Below, piece by piece: positions 22,120-33,681 of a stretch of DNA of 64,000 nucleotides. The position numbers and the translations under genes are program-made. Below the pieces are notes generated by a model. It did no database searches, was not told the origin of the DNA, and was given only the letters and a program-made list of their open reading frames with translations. Numbering within the stretch: position 1 is the first letter of the stretch; each line of letters begins with the position of its first letter. The DNA lies in NCBI GenBank assembly GCA_039090855.1, contig CM077010.1, positions 44,968,905-45,032,904 of the forward strand, in the 5' to 3' direction. This DNA is from Macrothele yani. Its lineage: Eukaryota; Arthropoda; Arachnida; Araneae; Macrothelidae.

Positions 22120-23025
22120 TCATTTCGATGATATTCAACAGAATCGGTTTAGTGTAACTTCCGGAACAACATGATAAAGTTTTGTCGCAATCGAAGCATT
22201 ATTGTATAAGTTATGACGCATAAGGGTGATGGAATGGATTCAGCTCCTGTGTACAAAGCTGGAGCATATACGCTTCTTCAACCTACAGTTGGAAAGAATA
22301 AAGTTAGTAAAACCATGCAATGCGTTGATTATGATACGCTATCCTACATACCAGAAATCATTACTTGAGTTATGAGGAAAATGGCTGTAGAATAAATCTC
22401 ATTCCTATGGCGTGACCTTTGACCCCACTTCGATGATATTCAACAGAACCGGTAAAGTATACTTCCGGAACAACATACTAACATTTCATCAATATCGAAC
22501 CATTTTTATGCAAGTTATGACGCATAAGGGCAATGGAATGCATCCCGCTCCTATGTCCTGACTTTTGACCCCACTTCACCCATTTTCAATAGAGTTCGTC
22601 CCCAGGTGATCCCCTACCACATACTAAAATGTCATTGAAATCGAGTCATATTTACGCAAGTTATAAGGCATAAGAGGGATGGAATGGATCCCGCTTTTAT
22701 GTTGTGACCTTTGACCTCATTTGTCTCACTTTCAATAGAGTTCGTCCCCAGGTGTTCTTCGACAACATACTAACATTTCATCGAAATAGAACCATATTTA
22801 CGCAAGTTATGTCACATAAGGGCGATGGAATGGATCCCGCTCCTATGTCGTGACCTTTGACCCCGTTAGTTCCATTTTCAATTAGGTTCGTCCCCAGGTG
22901 GTCCCCTACCATAAACTAAAATTTCATCGAAATCGAACCATTTTTACGTGAGTTATCGTGCGGACAGGCGGACGAACAAAGCTGGAGCATATACGTTTCT
23001 TCAACCTACGGTTGGAAAGCGTAAA
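22120..23025 (+). repeat. Dispersed repeat R, plus-strand copies
   Basis: A short copy (22120-22300) and a long copy (22310-23025) lie head to tail. The long copy opens with AACCATGCAATGCGTTGATT and contains four sub-repeats marked by TGACCTTTGAC or a variant at ~22412, 22560, 22704 and 22851 (144-148 bp apart). It closes with GTGCGGACAGGCGGACGAAC and CTTCAACCTACGGTTGGAAA. The closing word also ends the minus copy at 20396 and the copy at 57075, so it marks a real element end. No target duplication or transposase found. The class is unknown. Confidence 0.75.
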
Positions 23026-23394
23026 AAAGACGCACGTGCCCAAAACATCCTAGACAAGCATGAACAGTAGAATGGGCGATATAGCACAACCTAGCTCAGC
23101 GACTTTCAACGTATCATAGTCAAAGGATGCCATCTTAGAAAAAAGTCAGTTCGGGAAATCTCTGCACTGCTGCATTTACTCTGATCAACTGCAAATGATG
23201 TTATCATGAAGTGGAAACACCTAGGGAAAACGAACAGCTCAATAAGTGGTCTGGCAGCCCACGTAAAATGACGGAATCTCCGAATCATGAAGCTGGAGGT
23301 GAGACACGATCTCCTGTCTTCGGTTGCAACACTCACCACAGAGTTTCAAAACGTCTCTGGAAACAACATCGGCACCATGTTGTGGATAACTGAA

Positions 23395-25400
23395 CAAAAT
23401 AGGTTTTCATGGCCGGAGAGCAGGACACAACCCACACAGCGCAGAATATTTCGTATATGTTACAAATACGTAGCACTGAAACATTGAGACTTTTCAGATA
23501 CGTTGCGCAATGTAACAGTAATGTTTCAGAAACCTTACGGTTGCGTCAAAATGTCCTCAAACGTTACATAACTTTGAAACATAACCGATACGTTACAGTG
23601 AAAGTCTTTGTAACTTCAACATACCAGCTTCATGTTACTGTTACGTATTTGAGAGATATTTGGGACATTATATTACTGTTACGTAATTTACTACGTTGAA
23701 CGTTATAGTTTAAAAAACTTTCTAAAATCACAATAAAAAATATTACACTCGACAGCTGTTTGAAAAGCAACAACAGTCGTATTACGAGTTGTTTACGTTT
23801 CTCAACGCAGTACGCTGTCCATTCGGAGCAGTGGCGGAGTTTATATATTGGTAACAAGAAAAATAAAAATCGCTCCCAAATGAGGGTGTTGAAATTCTAT
23901 TTTACATGTGAAATAGACTGTATTTCAGCGAAAAAAAGAAAGAACATCAAATTCGTCATTTCTCTAAATACCTACCAATATAAAATTTCTCAGCTTCAAG
24001 TAAAAAAACAACATGCTGGTATAGTATACTCATACAACACAGCCATCTACTTAGATTTAATAAAATGCTTTGTAGAATTAAAAAATTATAATAATCAAAA
24101 CAATTACTTACTTTCCGATGATTTTGAATCACAAGAAAAAAGGATGAACTATTAAATCAACTAGCTAGCTAACTCGAGTAAGACAGTATCACCAAAGAAT
24201 ATATCCAGTAGCACGTAGAAATACGACTACGAGAGTGCTTCGGTCAAATGGCATAAATGCGCATGCGCATCCACGCCGTTGCCAAACAAAAAATCTTTAA
24301 TATCATGAAAGAAAGAAGGGATTACGCCATATAATACAAATTTTGAAGATAACAATCCGATTTTTGGCGTGAATGTGACAAGGACGGTAAGTAAGATAAT
24401 ATCCGAAAACTTGAAAACTTTCATCGTCGTGGAGCGGGACTCGAATCCGCGTATCCCAGAAAACGCCAGGGTATGCTAGCCACTACACCACCCAGAACGA
24501 CCAAGTCTCAAGTTTCCGATCAGTTTGAATTTAACTATCACAAGATTCGCTAATCGAAGCAACCGGCATTCATGCTTAGCGAATCTGGAGGTTAAGAATC
24601 TTATCCCGTGTTTGCCCGGAAAAGCAGATAAATCATGAAAGAAATACGGGATTGCACCATATAATACAAATTTTGAAGATAACAATCCGTTTTTAGCGTA
24701 AATGTAACAAGGATGGTAAGTAAGATAATATCCGAAAATCTGAAAATTTTCATCGTCCTGGAGCGGGACTCGAATCCGCGTCTCCCAGAAAACGCCCGGG
24801 TATACTAGCCACTACACCACCCAGAACGACCAAGTTTTTGATCAATTTGAATTTAACCATCACAGGATTCGCTAGTCGAAGTAACCGGCATTCATGTTTA
24901 GCGAATCTGGAGATTAAGAATCTTATCCCGTGTTTGCCCGGAGAAGCAGATAAATCATGAAAGAAATATGGGATTGCGCCATATAATACAAATTTTGAAG
25001 ATGGCAATCCGATTTTTGGCGTAAATGTAACAAGGATGGTAAGTCAGATAATATCCGAAAACTTGAAAACTTTCATCGTCCTGGAGCGGGACTGGAATCC
25101 GCGTATCCCAGAAAACGCCCGGGTATGCTAACCACTACGCCACCCAGAACGACCAAAAATCGGATTATCATCTTCGAAATTTATATCTTAAATATCGCCG
25201 GAATGTAACATCAAGGTAGCAATTATGTATAATGGAAACTATAAAACAGTAGTATCGGTGAATGTTGTTTTTAACGTAACTTTAATGTACAAAGAGTTAT
25301 GTTCCAAAGTAGATGTTGCTGAAACGTAATTGCAAGATATCTCTGAAAGCGTAACGAAAATGAGAGATTGTAACATTATTGATACGTATCTGAAGCGATG
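23395..25400. repeat. Insertion within Tc1-like gene; GTTAC-rich ends
   Basis: About 2 kb separates the halves of the transposase. Both margins (23440-23700 and 25190-25400) are rich in GTTAC/GTAAC words in opposite orientation, such as ACGTTACAGTGAAAG on the left and GAAAGCGTAACGAAA on the right. This suggests degenerate inverted ends of an unidentified element. A 131-codon open frame (23760-24155) inside shows no recognisable domain and is AT-biased. The rest is the SINE triplication at 24227-25165. Confidence 0.5.
24227..25165 (-). mobile_element. tRNA-derived SINE (family 5), tandem triplication
   Basis: Three minus-strand tRNA-like heads at 24421-24515, 24751-24840 and 25076-25165 share GGGTGGTGTAGTGGCTAGC (A box; last copy with changes) and GGATTCGAGTCCCGC (B box; last copy damaged). 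Each is followed by the same ~240-bp body ending at GTATTATATGG. Unit spacing is ~329 and ~325 bp, so head plus body repeats in tandem without independent target duplications. This indicates tandem duplication rather than three insertions. Single copies of the same family stand at 57551-57911 and 61190-61405. Confidence 0.85.
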
Positions 25401-25969
25401 TGTGCTGTATGGGAAGCCTCAATTGTGGGGCAGTGAATATACCTAAACCACGCTTCACCATCTCGCAGTCCGAAGGACGAATCTGTATGTGTAGAGGATG
25501 CCCAGTGAATGCTACCTTTCCCGACTGTTCTATATATGCCAAACGTGAAGTTTCGTGGAGGGGACATGCTCTGGTGCTGTTTTGATAGTTTGAGATGGGC
25601 TTATACTTCTAGTGCCCAGTAATATTAGCGCTGTGGCCTACAATGACATTCTCAATAAATCTGTATTTCCAACATTATGGCAACAGTGCTGCTAAGGCCC
25701 TTTTCTTTATAAACAGAACAATGCCCCGTCAAGAAAACGAGGCCGGTGCAGGAATGCTTTGATCGGATGAGAGTAGCCTGCGGATATCAACCACAAAGAG
25801 CCCATTTGGGATGAATTCGCGGCATTCCGAACCGCTCGACATCGTTGATCGACCTTACTAATCCTCTTGTGGCAGAGTGGAAAGCAATTCTCGCAGGAGC
25901 CTACCTAAATCTAAAGGAAAACTATCGTAGTAGAGCTGAGTTGTGATAGCAGCACAGAATGGACCAACT

Positions 25970-26510
25970 TGATATTAATTCCCTTCCTTTCAGAGGGAGT
26001 TTGTGGATAGGCAAGTGAAAGGGTAGTTTTGATCAGATAGTGTACATGAATCAAGATTTTTACCTTACACTAGTCGCTATAATTGCGGAAATATTTAGGA
26101 AAATGTATATCCCTATGGTTTGATGGCTTATAACATCAATATCTTTTGGAAATAATACCATAAAATTATATATCAGAAAGATAATTTAATGCAGAATTTA
26201 ATGCAATAAATTGTGTTGAATTATCTTTATTACATTAAACGTTCTAGCTAAATAACCACACACAAAAATCCGCAACTGCCTCATGTAAGAAGAAGTGGAT
26301 TTCCATAACACAAAACTTATCAATGGGTAATTGTTCTGAGACACAATCAAACTTTAATACACAGCATGGAAATAATAAGGTATTAGTATGAGTCACCTCT
26401 CATTTCCAAGTATCAGACCTAATAACTGAACTCCCAGTCAGTTGTGCCAGTGTCATCAAGTTAGCCATTTGTTTTTTCACTGAATTTTCTATTCCTTGAT
26501 AACTTAGTAA
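25970..26510. other. No recognised feature
   Basis: AT-rich DNA between two Tc1-like remnants. It may contain decayed transposon ends, but none could be shown. Confidence 0.35.
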
Positions 26511-26519
26511 GATGTGTAA

Positions 26520-27290
26520 CTCAGTAAAATGACAGAGTTAAAAGAGTTAATTGCTCACCAAGAAAGCTGTGTAAAATACTAACCTTACGTTAAGAAGGTT
26601 ATTATAAAGAAATCGTGAGAAAAGTAAGTGGAAATCTAACCAAAGGAGGTATTTCTAAACTGCACAAGAGGTAGCAGACTCAGTCTATTCAAAGTCAAAC
26701 TGCTAAAGGCAGAAAAAGAAAGATGTACAAGAACATGCGTGTGGTAGAATAATTAAAATACTGTTTAAGTGACAGAAGAAAATCATCTGAGTCAATTTAA
26801 AATGAATAGTCTCAATGTGGTTTAAAGATGACAGCTAAGACTGTTAGATGCAGACTCAAATACTCAGGTTTAAATTCCAGAATTCCAAGAAAAAAACATT
26901 TTTATCTCCCAAACAGAAGGAAGATATTATTAGATTGGGCTAAAAACAATGTTAGTTGGTGTGAAGAAAAATGAGACAGTCATCTGGAGGGATGAGACTA
27001 CAACATCCATATTTGGCAGTAATGGAGTATGTAAGAAGAAATGGGAAAGATTTGGTGCCTGAATGCATTATAACTACCATGAAGCATCCTTTTAGTGTTG
27101 TGATCTGAGATTGTATGATAGCAAAAGGTGGTTGGTTGGTGGATTTTTATGGCGCAAGGGGAATGTTTGGCCGAAGAGCGCCAGACACAAGACAATCAAA
27201 TATAAAAAACGTGGTACAATGCTTAAAATCAAGCTGACTCAGAAAACTGAAAAATGAGAATGACGGAAGGTGTAAGAACAAGATACGTTT
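26520..27290 (+). pseudogene. Tc1-like transposase, N-terminal two thirds, decayed
   Basis: Frames patched across stops give GRKRKMYKNMR (linker), MTAKTVRCRLKYSGLNSR and KHFYLPNRRKILLDWAKNNV (second helix-turn-helix and following region), VIWRDETTTSIFGSNGV (first catalytic Asp in RDET, normally SDES) and ECIITTMKHPFSVVI. Similarity fades near 27200 and the G-run satellite begins at ~27300, so the second and third catalytic residues are absent. Many stops. Terminal repeats were not found. Confidence 0.75.
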
Positions 27291-27299
27291 ATAAAAGAC

Positions 27300-30200
27300 A
27301 ATGATTTTACGGCAATTTTGTTAGGGGGGGGGAGGAGTGCTCAGACACCCCGGGGTCCAACCGCTTCCAAAAACCGTCTACAGTTTAAGGTAGAATACCA
27401 CGAGGTCTAAGTTAGGATACCAGATTTGGTGGTTCTGAATTGAAATCTGTAGGTTTTAGGAAAATTTAAAATTTTGTACAAGGGCGTGCTCTGACCACCC
27501 GGGCCCCGATCCGTTCCTAAAACCGTCTCCCGCTAAGTTAGAGTTTCATGACACAAAATTTGGTAGTTCTGAATTGAAAAATATTGATTTTAAGAAAATT
27601 TTGTATGTGGGGGTGGGGGCTCTTACCTCCGTTCTTGACCCGTTCTGAAAACCATCTACCGCCTAAGTTAGAGTGCCAAAATATAGTATACCAAATTTGG
27701 TGGTTCTAAATTGAAAACTGCAGATTTCAAGAAATTCTTTACGGGGGGGGGGGGGGGAGCTCTGAATCCCGGGCTCCGACCCTTTCCAAAAAACCATCTA
27801 CAGTCTAAGTTAGAATACCATGCGATAGTTTACTAAATTTGGTGGTTCTAAATAGAAAACTGTAGATTTTACGAAAGGTTTGTGTGTGTGTGTGGGGGGG
27901 GGGGGGTTGACTCCCCGTGACCCGACCCGTTCGGAAAACCGTCTACCGCCTAAGTTAGAGAGCACCATGTTATAGTATACCAAATTTGGTGGTTCTGAAT
28001 TGAAAACTGTAGATTTCAAGAAATTCTTAATGGGGCGGGGGGCTCTGAACCCCGGGCTCCGACCCTTTCCAAAAACCGTTTACCGTCTAAGTTAGAGTAC
28101 CATGATACAGTATACCAAATTCGGTGGTTCTAAATTGAAAACTCTATTTTGTACCAAAAAAAAAAAAAATATGTGGGGGGCTCTGACCCCTGCCCGACCC
28201 TTTCCAAAAAAACATCTACAGTCTAAGTTAGAATACCATAAGATAGTAAAAATTGAAAACGGTATATAGTTCTAAATTGAAAACGGTATATAGTTCTAAA
28301 TTGAAAACGGTATATTTTACAAAAATTCTGTGTGTGGGGGGTGGTGGTGGTGCTCTGGGCCCACGGGCCCCGATCCATTCTAAAATCCGTCTCCCGCTAA
28401 GTTAGAGTTTCATGACACAAAATTTGGTGGTTCAGAATTGAAAAATATAGATTTTAAGAAAATTTTGTATGTGGGGGTGGGGGCTCTTACCTCCGTTCTT
28501 GACCCGTTCTGAAAACCCGTCTACCGTCTAAGTTAGAGTACCATGAGATAGTATACGAAATTTGGTGGTTCTAAATTGAAAACTGTAGATTTCACGAATT
28601 TTTTTATGGGGGGGGGGGTGGATCTGAACCCCTGGCTCCGACCCTTTACAAAAAACCGTCTACAGTCTAAGTTAGAACACCATGAGAAAGTATACCAAAT
28701 TTGGTGGTTCTAAATTGAAAACGGTATGTCTTACGAAAATTTTGTACGGGGGGGGGGGGCTCTAACCACCCAGGCCCCGACCCGTTCCAAAAACCGTCTA
28801 CCGTCTAAGTTAGAGTGCCATGATATAGTATACCCAATTTGGTGATTCTAAATTAAAAACTAGATTTTACGAAATATCGTATGGGAGGGGGCTCTGAACC
28901 CCGACCTCCGACCATTTCCCAAAACCGTCTACAGTCTAAGTTAAAATACCATGAGATAGTATTCCAAATTTGGTGGTTCTAAATTGAAAACTGTAGATTT
29001 TACGAAAATTTAAAATTTGGTACATTGCTCCGACCCCAGAGCCCCGACCCGTTCCAAACACCGTCTCCCGCTAAGATAGAGTTTCATGACACAAAATTTG
29101 GTGATTCTGAATTGAAAAATATAGATTTTAAAATGTTTTTGTATGTGATGGATGCGGGGGGCTCATCCCCGGGCCTTGACCCGTTCCAAAAACCTTCTAC
29201 CGTCTAAGTTAGAGTACCATAAGATAGTATACCAAATTTGGTGGTTCTAAATTGAAAACTATAGATTTTACGAAAATCTCTTGTGTAGCGGGGGGGGGGG
29301 TAACCCCCTTTCCCCGACCCGTTCTGAAAAACGTCTACTGTCTAAGTTAGAGTACCATGATATAGTATACCAAATTTGGTGGTTCTAAATTGAAAACTCT
29401 AGCTTTTACGAAAAAAAATTATGGGGGGCTCTGACCCCGTGCCCGACCAGTTCCAAAAACCGTCTACCGTCTAAGTTAGATTACAATGAGAGAGTATACC
29501 AAATTTGGTGGTTCTATATTGAAAACAGTAGATTTTACGAAAATTTTGTATGGGGGGGGGGCTCTAAACACGCGAGGCCCCGACCCGTCCCGAAAAACCG
29601 TGTACCGTCTAAAATAGAGTACCATGATACCAAATTTGGTGGTTCTAAAGTGAAAACTATGGAGTTTACGAAAATTTTGTATGTGGGGGCTCTCACCCCC
29701 CCCCGCGCCTTGATCTATTCCAAAAACCGTCTCCGTCTAAGTTAGAGTACCATGAGATAGTATACCAAATTTGGTGGTTCTAAATTGAAAACTGTATTTT
29801 TTATGGGGGGGGGCTCTGAACCCCGGGCTCCAACCCTTCACAAAAAACCGTCTACAGTCTAAGTTATAACACCATGAGATAGTATACCAAATTTGGTGGT
29901 TCTAAATTGAAAACGGTATATTTTACGAAAATTTTGTACGGGAGGGGCTGTAACCCCCGGACCCCGACCCGTTCTAAAAATCGTCTACCGTCTCAGTTAG
30001 AGTGCCATGATATAGTATACCAAATTTGGTGGTTCTAAATTGAAAACTGTAGAATTTACGAACATTTTGTATGGGGGGGGGGCTTTGACCCACTTGGCTC
30101 CAACCGCTACCGTCTACAGTCTAAGTTAGAATTTCGTGAGATAGTATATCAAATTTGGTGGTTCTAAATTGAAAACTCTAGTTTTTACGAAAACAATTTA

Positions 30201-30525
30201 GGGGGGGGCTCTGACCCGAGGCCCCGACCCATTCCAAAAACCGTCCACCGTTTAAGTTAGAGTACCATGAGATAATATACCAAATTTGGTAGTTCTAAAT
30301 TGAAATCTAAATTTTGCGGCAATTTGTAGGGGTGACCCCCCTCTTTCCGTCTCTAACCGCTTCCCAAAACCGTCTACAGTCTATGTTCGAATACCACGAG
30401 ATAGTATTCCAGATTTGGTGGTTCTGAATTGACCACTGTAGATTTTACGAAAATTTTGTATATGGGGGGCTCTGACCAACCGGGCCCTGCCCCTTTCCAA
30501 AAACCGTTTACCGTCTAATATTTTT
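27300..30525. repeat. ~138-bp satellite with variable G-runs, about 23 copies
   Basis: The unit has recurrent words CCGTCTACCGTCTAAGTTAG, ACCATGAGATAGTATACC, AAATTTGGTGGTTCTAAATT and AAAACTGTAGATTTTACG, then a run of 6-14 G, CTCTGACCCC, a GGGCCCCGACCCGTTCC variant and an A-run. Marker-to-marker spacing ranges ~130-148 bp, largely through G-run length. Some units have internal deletions (for example 28230-28330) and one short segment (TATAGTTCTAAATTGAAAAC) is repeated there. No gene is supported. A single or partial unit also occurs at 53930-54050 and 55360-55440. Confidence 0.95.
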
Positions 30526-30735
30526 AGTGCCAAAGAAAAACGTAATATTCCTATCCTGTCTGCGTGTCCAAACTTTATAAATATGATCAGGGAGCAAGAC
30601 GTTCGAAATCGTACGTTTTCCTGCATTCGTTTTGTATGTATCCAAAATCTGTAAACGCGACGAATTGACGTAGTCGACGAATTTGTCCGCGACGAATTGA
30701 CGCAGGCGACGAATTGACGTGACACCAGCAGCACA
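30526..30735. repeat. GACGAATT module shared with the 54-55.4 kb element
   Basis: Begins GTGCCAAAGAAAAACGTAAT and runs through TTTTCCTGCATTCG to repeats of GACGAATTGACG. The same order occurs at 55125-55350 and, inverted, at 54040-54240. It adjoins the G-run satellite here and single satellite units there, so the two sequences are parts of one mobile or amplifying family. Confidence 0.75.
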
Positions 30736-30739
30736 TTAC

Positions 30740-31440
30740 TGGATTAAACGAAACCTACGAATATCTAAGCTTATATGGTCATCTCATCTAATTTAGGGTC
30801 ACTGGTTCGGTGAAATAGAGAAATCATGATACGTAGCACAAACACAGCCCTAACTAAACTCATCCGGGACTTTCACCCTGGCGTAACACTAACTATTAGG
30901 CAGAAGGTCTCGCCTATGATCAATCGGCCATAGGTACAATGGTGTTTATATACTATTTTTCTGGCAGTTGTCAATGAAGTACTAGCTTTGTGTAGATCGC
31001 CATTTTATGTTTGCTCAAAATAAAATGTTTTTATTTTTCTATTTGCTATATATTAAGAGCGTCTTGGGTACGTATTTCTAGAAGGATACAATTTTTTCCT
31101 TTTTATCTAACTGACGTTCAGCCCCAAGAAAGCCAAATGCAGAAAAATATCAGTAGGCTTACTTCATTCTTTTTCAGAATTCGCAATTTTCACTTTCACA
31201 TCACGTTGCTAGTAGCGAAATCTACTAAAATGTCTTTGCTGCTGAAAACCTTAAAAACTAATAGACTGTCATCTGTAATATTAGCTGAGAGATTAATGGT
31301 GTCTACCAACTGTCTCCTACACTTGACGGGTGGGAAATGTGTTCGGGCGTCCGGGGCACCCACGCAACATTACTATTGCAGATCGCTGTTGGTTTTCACA
31401 ATACAGTAGCAAAGACAAAAACAGCTATTCTGAAAAACGT
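30740..31440. other. No recognised feature
   Basis: A 132-codon plus frame (31011-31409) is open but shows no known motif and an AT-driven composition. Probably chance. Nothing else seen. Confidence 0.35.
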
Positions 31441-31860
31441 GATTGTAAAGAAAAAACTATCTGAATTCCATTACAGGCATTCCATGAAATGCGAGAGCAA
31501 CCATTAGATGATACTGAAAGTTTAGTTGTAATGAACACGTCTATTGAATCCCTAAAGGAGATTTTTATGAAAACTAAAAATTCATCTAAAAAAAAGAGAG
31601 TACGCTTATAGCACCTATGAAAATAACTCGCATAGTTTAAAATAAGCATTGTATGCAAGGTCTTTCATAGTGGATGGAATAAGTTCCAAAAGAAAAGTGA
31701 CCGCGTTTTTAAAATCGATAAAACACATCCGCAAATAGTACGTAATCGAACTAGCAACCCAAAAATGTCTCGAAAATTAACGAATTATACACAAGAAGTT
31801 CTTCATAGCAGGAGATATCAAAGGCATAAGATATTTTTCAAATTGAGCAATTAGAAGATA

Positions 31861-33120
31861 CGAGGGTTGTACCGAAAGTAATGCAAAAGTGGGCATGACT
31901 TTTTTCATTACCTCACATAGGTCGAACAAATTGCATCTGTTGGTAGAGCAACTCTTCCTCTGTACAAAAGGTACTACTCAACATAGTCTCCATTACAAAC
32001 GATGCATTTGCGCCATCGTTGAACCGAACTCTCGAATCCTCTTTGAACAAATTCAGGCGTGAACTGTTGTACCCACTTCTTCACAACCACTTTCACCTCG
32101 TCTCTTTCATCAAATTGTTGTTCTCGGAGACTGTCCTGCATTGGACCGAATAGGTGGAAGTCCGAGGGGGCTAGATCTGGGCTGTACTGTGGATGGGGGA
32201 CTACCGACCAGCCTAATTTGCTGATTGCCGCATTTGTTTCGTATTGTCATGAGGAATGTGGATCCTTTTTAGATTCTGATTAGGTCTCTTCCTCCTCATA
32301 GCTCCTTGAGTGTCTCAATGTACCCGCTCGTTGATCACCGTACGGCCACGTTCCTGAAAATCAAGGAGAATGACACCCCTGTCAAAAGCAGTCACCATAA
32401 CTTTCTGAGCTGATCGCTGGTTCTTGAACTTCGTAGGCCTTGGTGAAGAGGTGTGACTCCATTCCATGGATTGATTCTCCGTTTCGAGATCGTAAACATA
32501 CGCACAACTTTCATCCTCGTATCACCATATTGGAAAACAACGTGTCTTCATTGGCTTCAAACACTTACAGCAGATCAGAGCAGGCTTCCACTCTTTCCTC
32601 CTTCAAATCGGTTTTCAACTGCCAAAGTACCCGCTTCGCATGCACTTTCCGATACCCTAAGTCTTCCACCAACTTCTGTATGGCATTGTGACCACAGTCC
32701 AGTTGTGCAACAAGCTCACGGATTGCGCTTCGTCTCTCCGTGCGAATCAATTAATCGACTCGCTGGCAATTCGTGTCAGTGGTCATAGATGATGATCTCG
32801 CACTGCCTGGTTTGTCTTCAATGCTGGTTTCCCCTTCTTTAAACTTCTTCATCCATCTGTGCACATTGCTCTTGTCAATGGTATCATCTCCGTAAACATT
32901 CTGTAGCCTTCTGTGGATGCCGGACAGACTGCACCCTTCCGTTGTCAAGAACTCAATGATGGCACGTTGCTTCTGCTTAAAATCCATTATTTACCTGCAA
33001 TGAAGAAGAAGGGTTGCTACAGAGGAAGAGTTACTCTACCACCTTCTGCAATTGGTACGACCCTCTGTCATTTGAAAAAAAATCATGCCCACTTTTTCAT
33101 TACGTTTGGTACAATCCTCG
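31861..33120 (-). mobile_element. Full-length mariner element
   Basis: Terminal inverted repeats: CGAGGGTTGTACCGAAAGTA at 31861 and, inverted, CGAGGATTGTACCAAACGTA ending at 33120. Similarity continues through AAAAGTGGGCATGA. TA flanks both sides (31859-31860, 33121-33122). The length of 1,260 bp is typical of mariner. The terminal repeats have diverged by several bases over ~40, so the insertion is not recent. Confidence 0.92.
31930..32987 (-). pseudogene. mariner transposase (HTH_48 type), decayed
   Basis: Starts MDFKQKQRAIIEFLTTEGCS at 32987, a mariner/SETMAR-type N-terminal helix-turn-helix, followed by NVYGDDTIDKSNVHRWMKKF and the SIEDKPGSAR linker. After a stop it continues with LIRTERRSAIRELVAQLDCG, then GYRKVHAKRVLWQL. 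Across shifts: DESCAYVYDLETENQSMEW (region after the first catalytic Asp), SAQKVMVTAFD, IPHDNTKQ (second Asp, normally HHDNARPH) and a broken SPDLAPSDFHLF equivalent near 32165, which carries the third Asp in mariners (DD34D). Multiple stops and shifts. Inactive. Confidence 0.85.
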
Positions 33121-33634
33121 TATATGGAATATAAAATGATATAATGTTCGCGCCTAGTGGAAAATGTATGTGTTACTTGAAGAAAATCGGTGCAAAATCG
33201 TCTGCATATTGAAAAATATCCTACCAAAAAATTATTTTTCAAAAGGTATTTTTAGAATCGAATAAAATGTTTCAACCTACATTGCAAAAATACGCTGACG
33301 TCCCCTGCTTGAAATATTTTGAGTACTGTAAAAGTGAAAATCATGGGAAAGTTATTGTTCACAGAATAAGTTATGCTAAGGTAAAAACATTTTTCAGATA
33401 CGACTTTTAGGAGCATAGATAGTGAGAAAGGTTGTTTAGTTTCTCCCATTAATTGTGTTTATACTTTTGTTTCAATATGTCATACATATTATTTCTAGTT
33501 AGATGAAATATCTTGAAATTTTAATGGATAAATGTAACCAATATTGGTGATTATAAAATAAATGTCTTTAGAAAACGCATATACAATTATAATTTTAACC
33601 CCTTGTTTTATTTACATGTTGTCTCCATAATAAA

Positions 33635-33681
33635 ATAATTCTTAAGTGGGGTCGCACCCATAAAAAGGTTGCGCACCACTG
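33635..33681 (-). mobile_element. hAT-like terminal sequence
   Basis: Read on the minus strand this begins CAGTGGTGCGCAACCTTTTT and continues GGGTGCGACCCC. Short ends starting CAGNGNTG followed by CAACC are characteristic of hAT-superfamily elements. I could not find the partner end or an 8-bp duplication, so this may be a lone remnant. Confidence 0.4.

Larger units (their letters stand above)
23075..25960 (+). pseudogene. Tc1-like transposase split by a ~2-kb insertion
   Basis: The N-terminal part (to ~23390) reads, with frameshifts, SVREISALLHL, NDVIMKWKHLGKTNSS and LSSVATLTTEFQNVSGNNIGT, the paired helix-turn-helix region of one Tc1-like subgroup. The same protein resumes at ~25455 with PRFTISQSEGRICM (just after the first catalytic Asp), then AYNDILNKSVFPTLWQQ, FLYKQNNAPSRKR and EPIWDEF near 25805. 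In the second catalytic motif the usual HDNAP reads QNNAP, so the Asp is lost. Subgroup-specific wording on both sides supports one gene interrupted, with ~45 residues around the first Asp missing. Intervening DNA (23395-25400) carries a triplicated SINE. Confidence 0.78.
31440..33470. repeat. Older dispersed repeat (satellite-related) split by mariner
   Basis: The part left of the mariner (31640-31858) aligns with 36600-36830: GAAAATTAACGAATTATACAC and TTCATAGCAGGAGATATCA compare with GAAAATTAACAAATTGTGCAC and TCATAGCAGAAGATATCA. The part to the right (33123-33470) aligns with 36850-37010, including a box read CGCCTAGTGGAAAA here and TCTTAGTGGAAAA there. Removing 31861-33120 joins them. This copy is related to the 150-bp satellite monomers at 7.8-9.7 kb. 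Confidence 0.7.

Noticed and set aside
23760..24155. 131-codon plus frame as a gene within the 2-kb insertion
   Set aside because: Lysine/asparagine/tyrosine-rich by AT bias, with no domain recognised.
31011..31409. 132-codon plus frame as an exon
   Set aside because: AT-driven composition, no motif, and it runs into a repeat-derived region.
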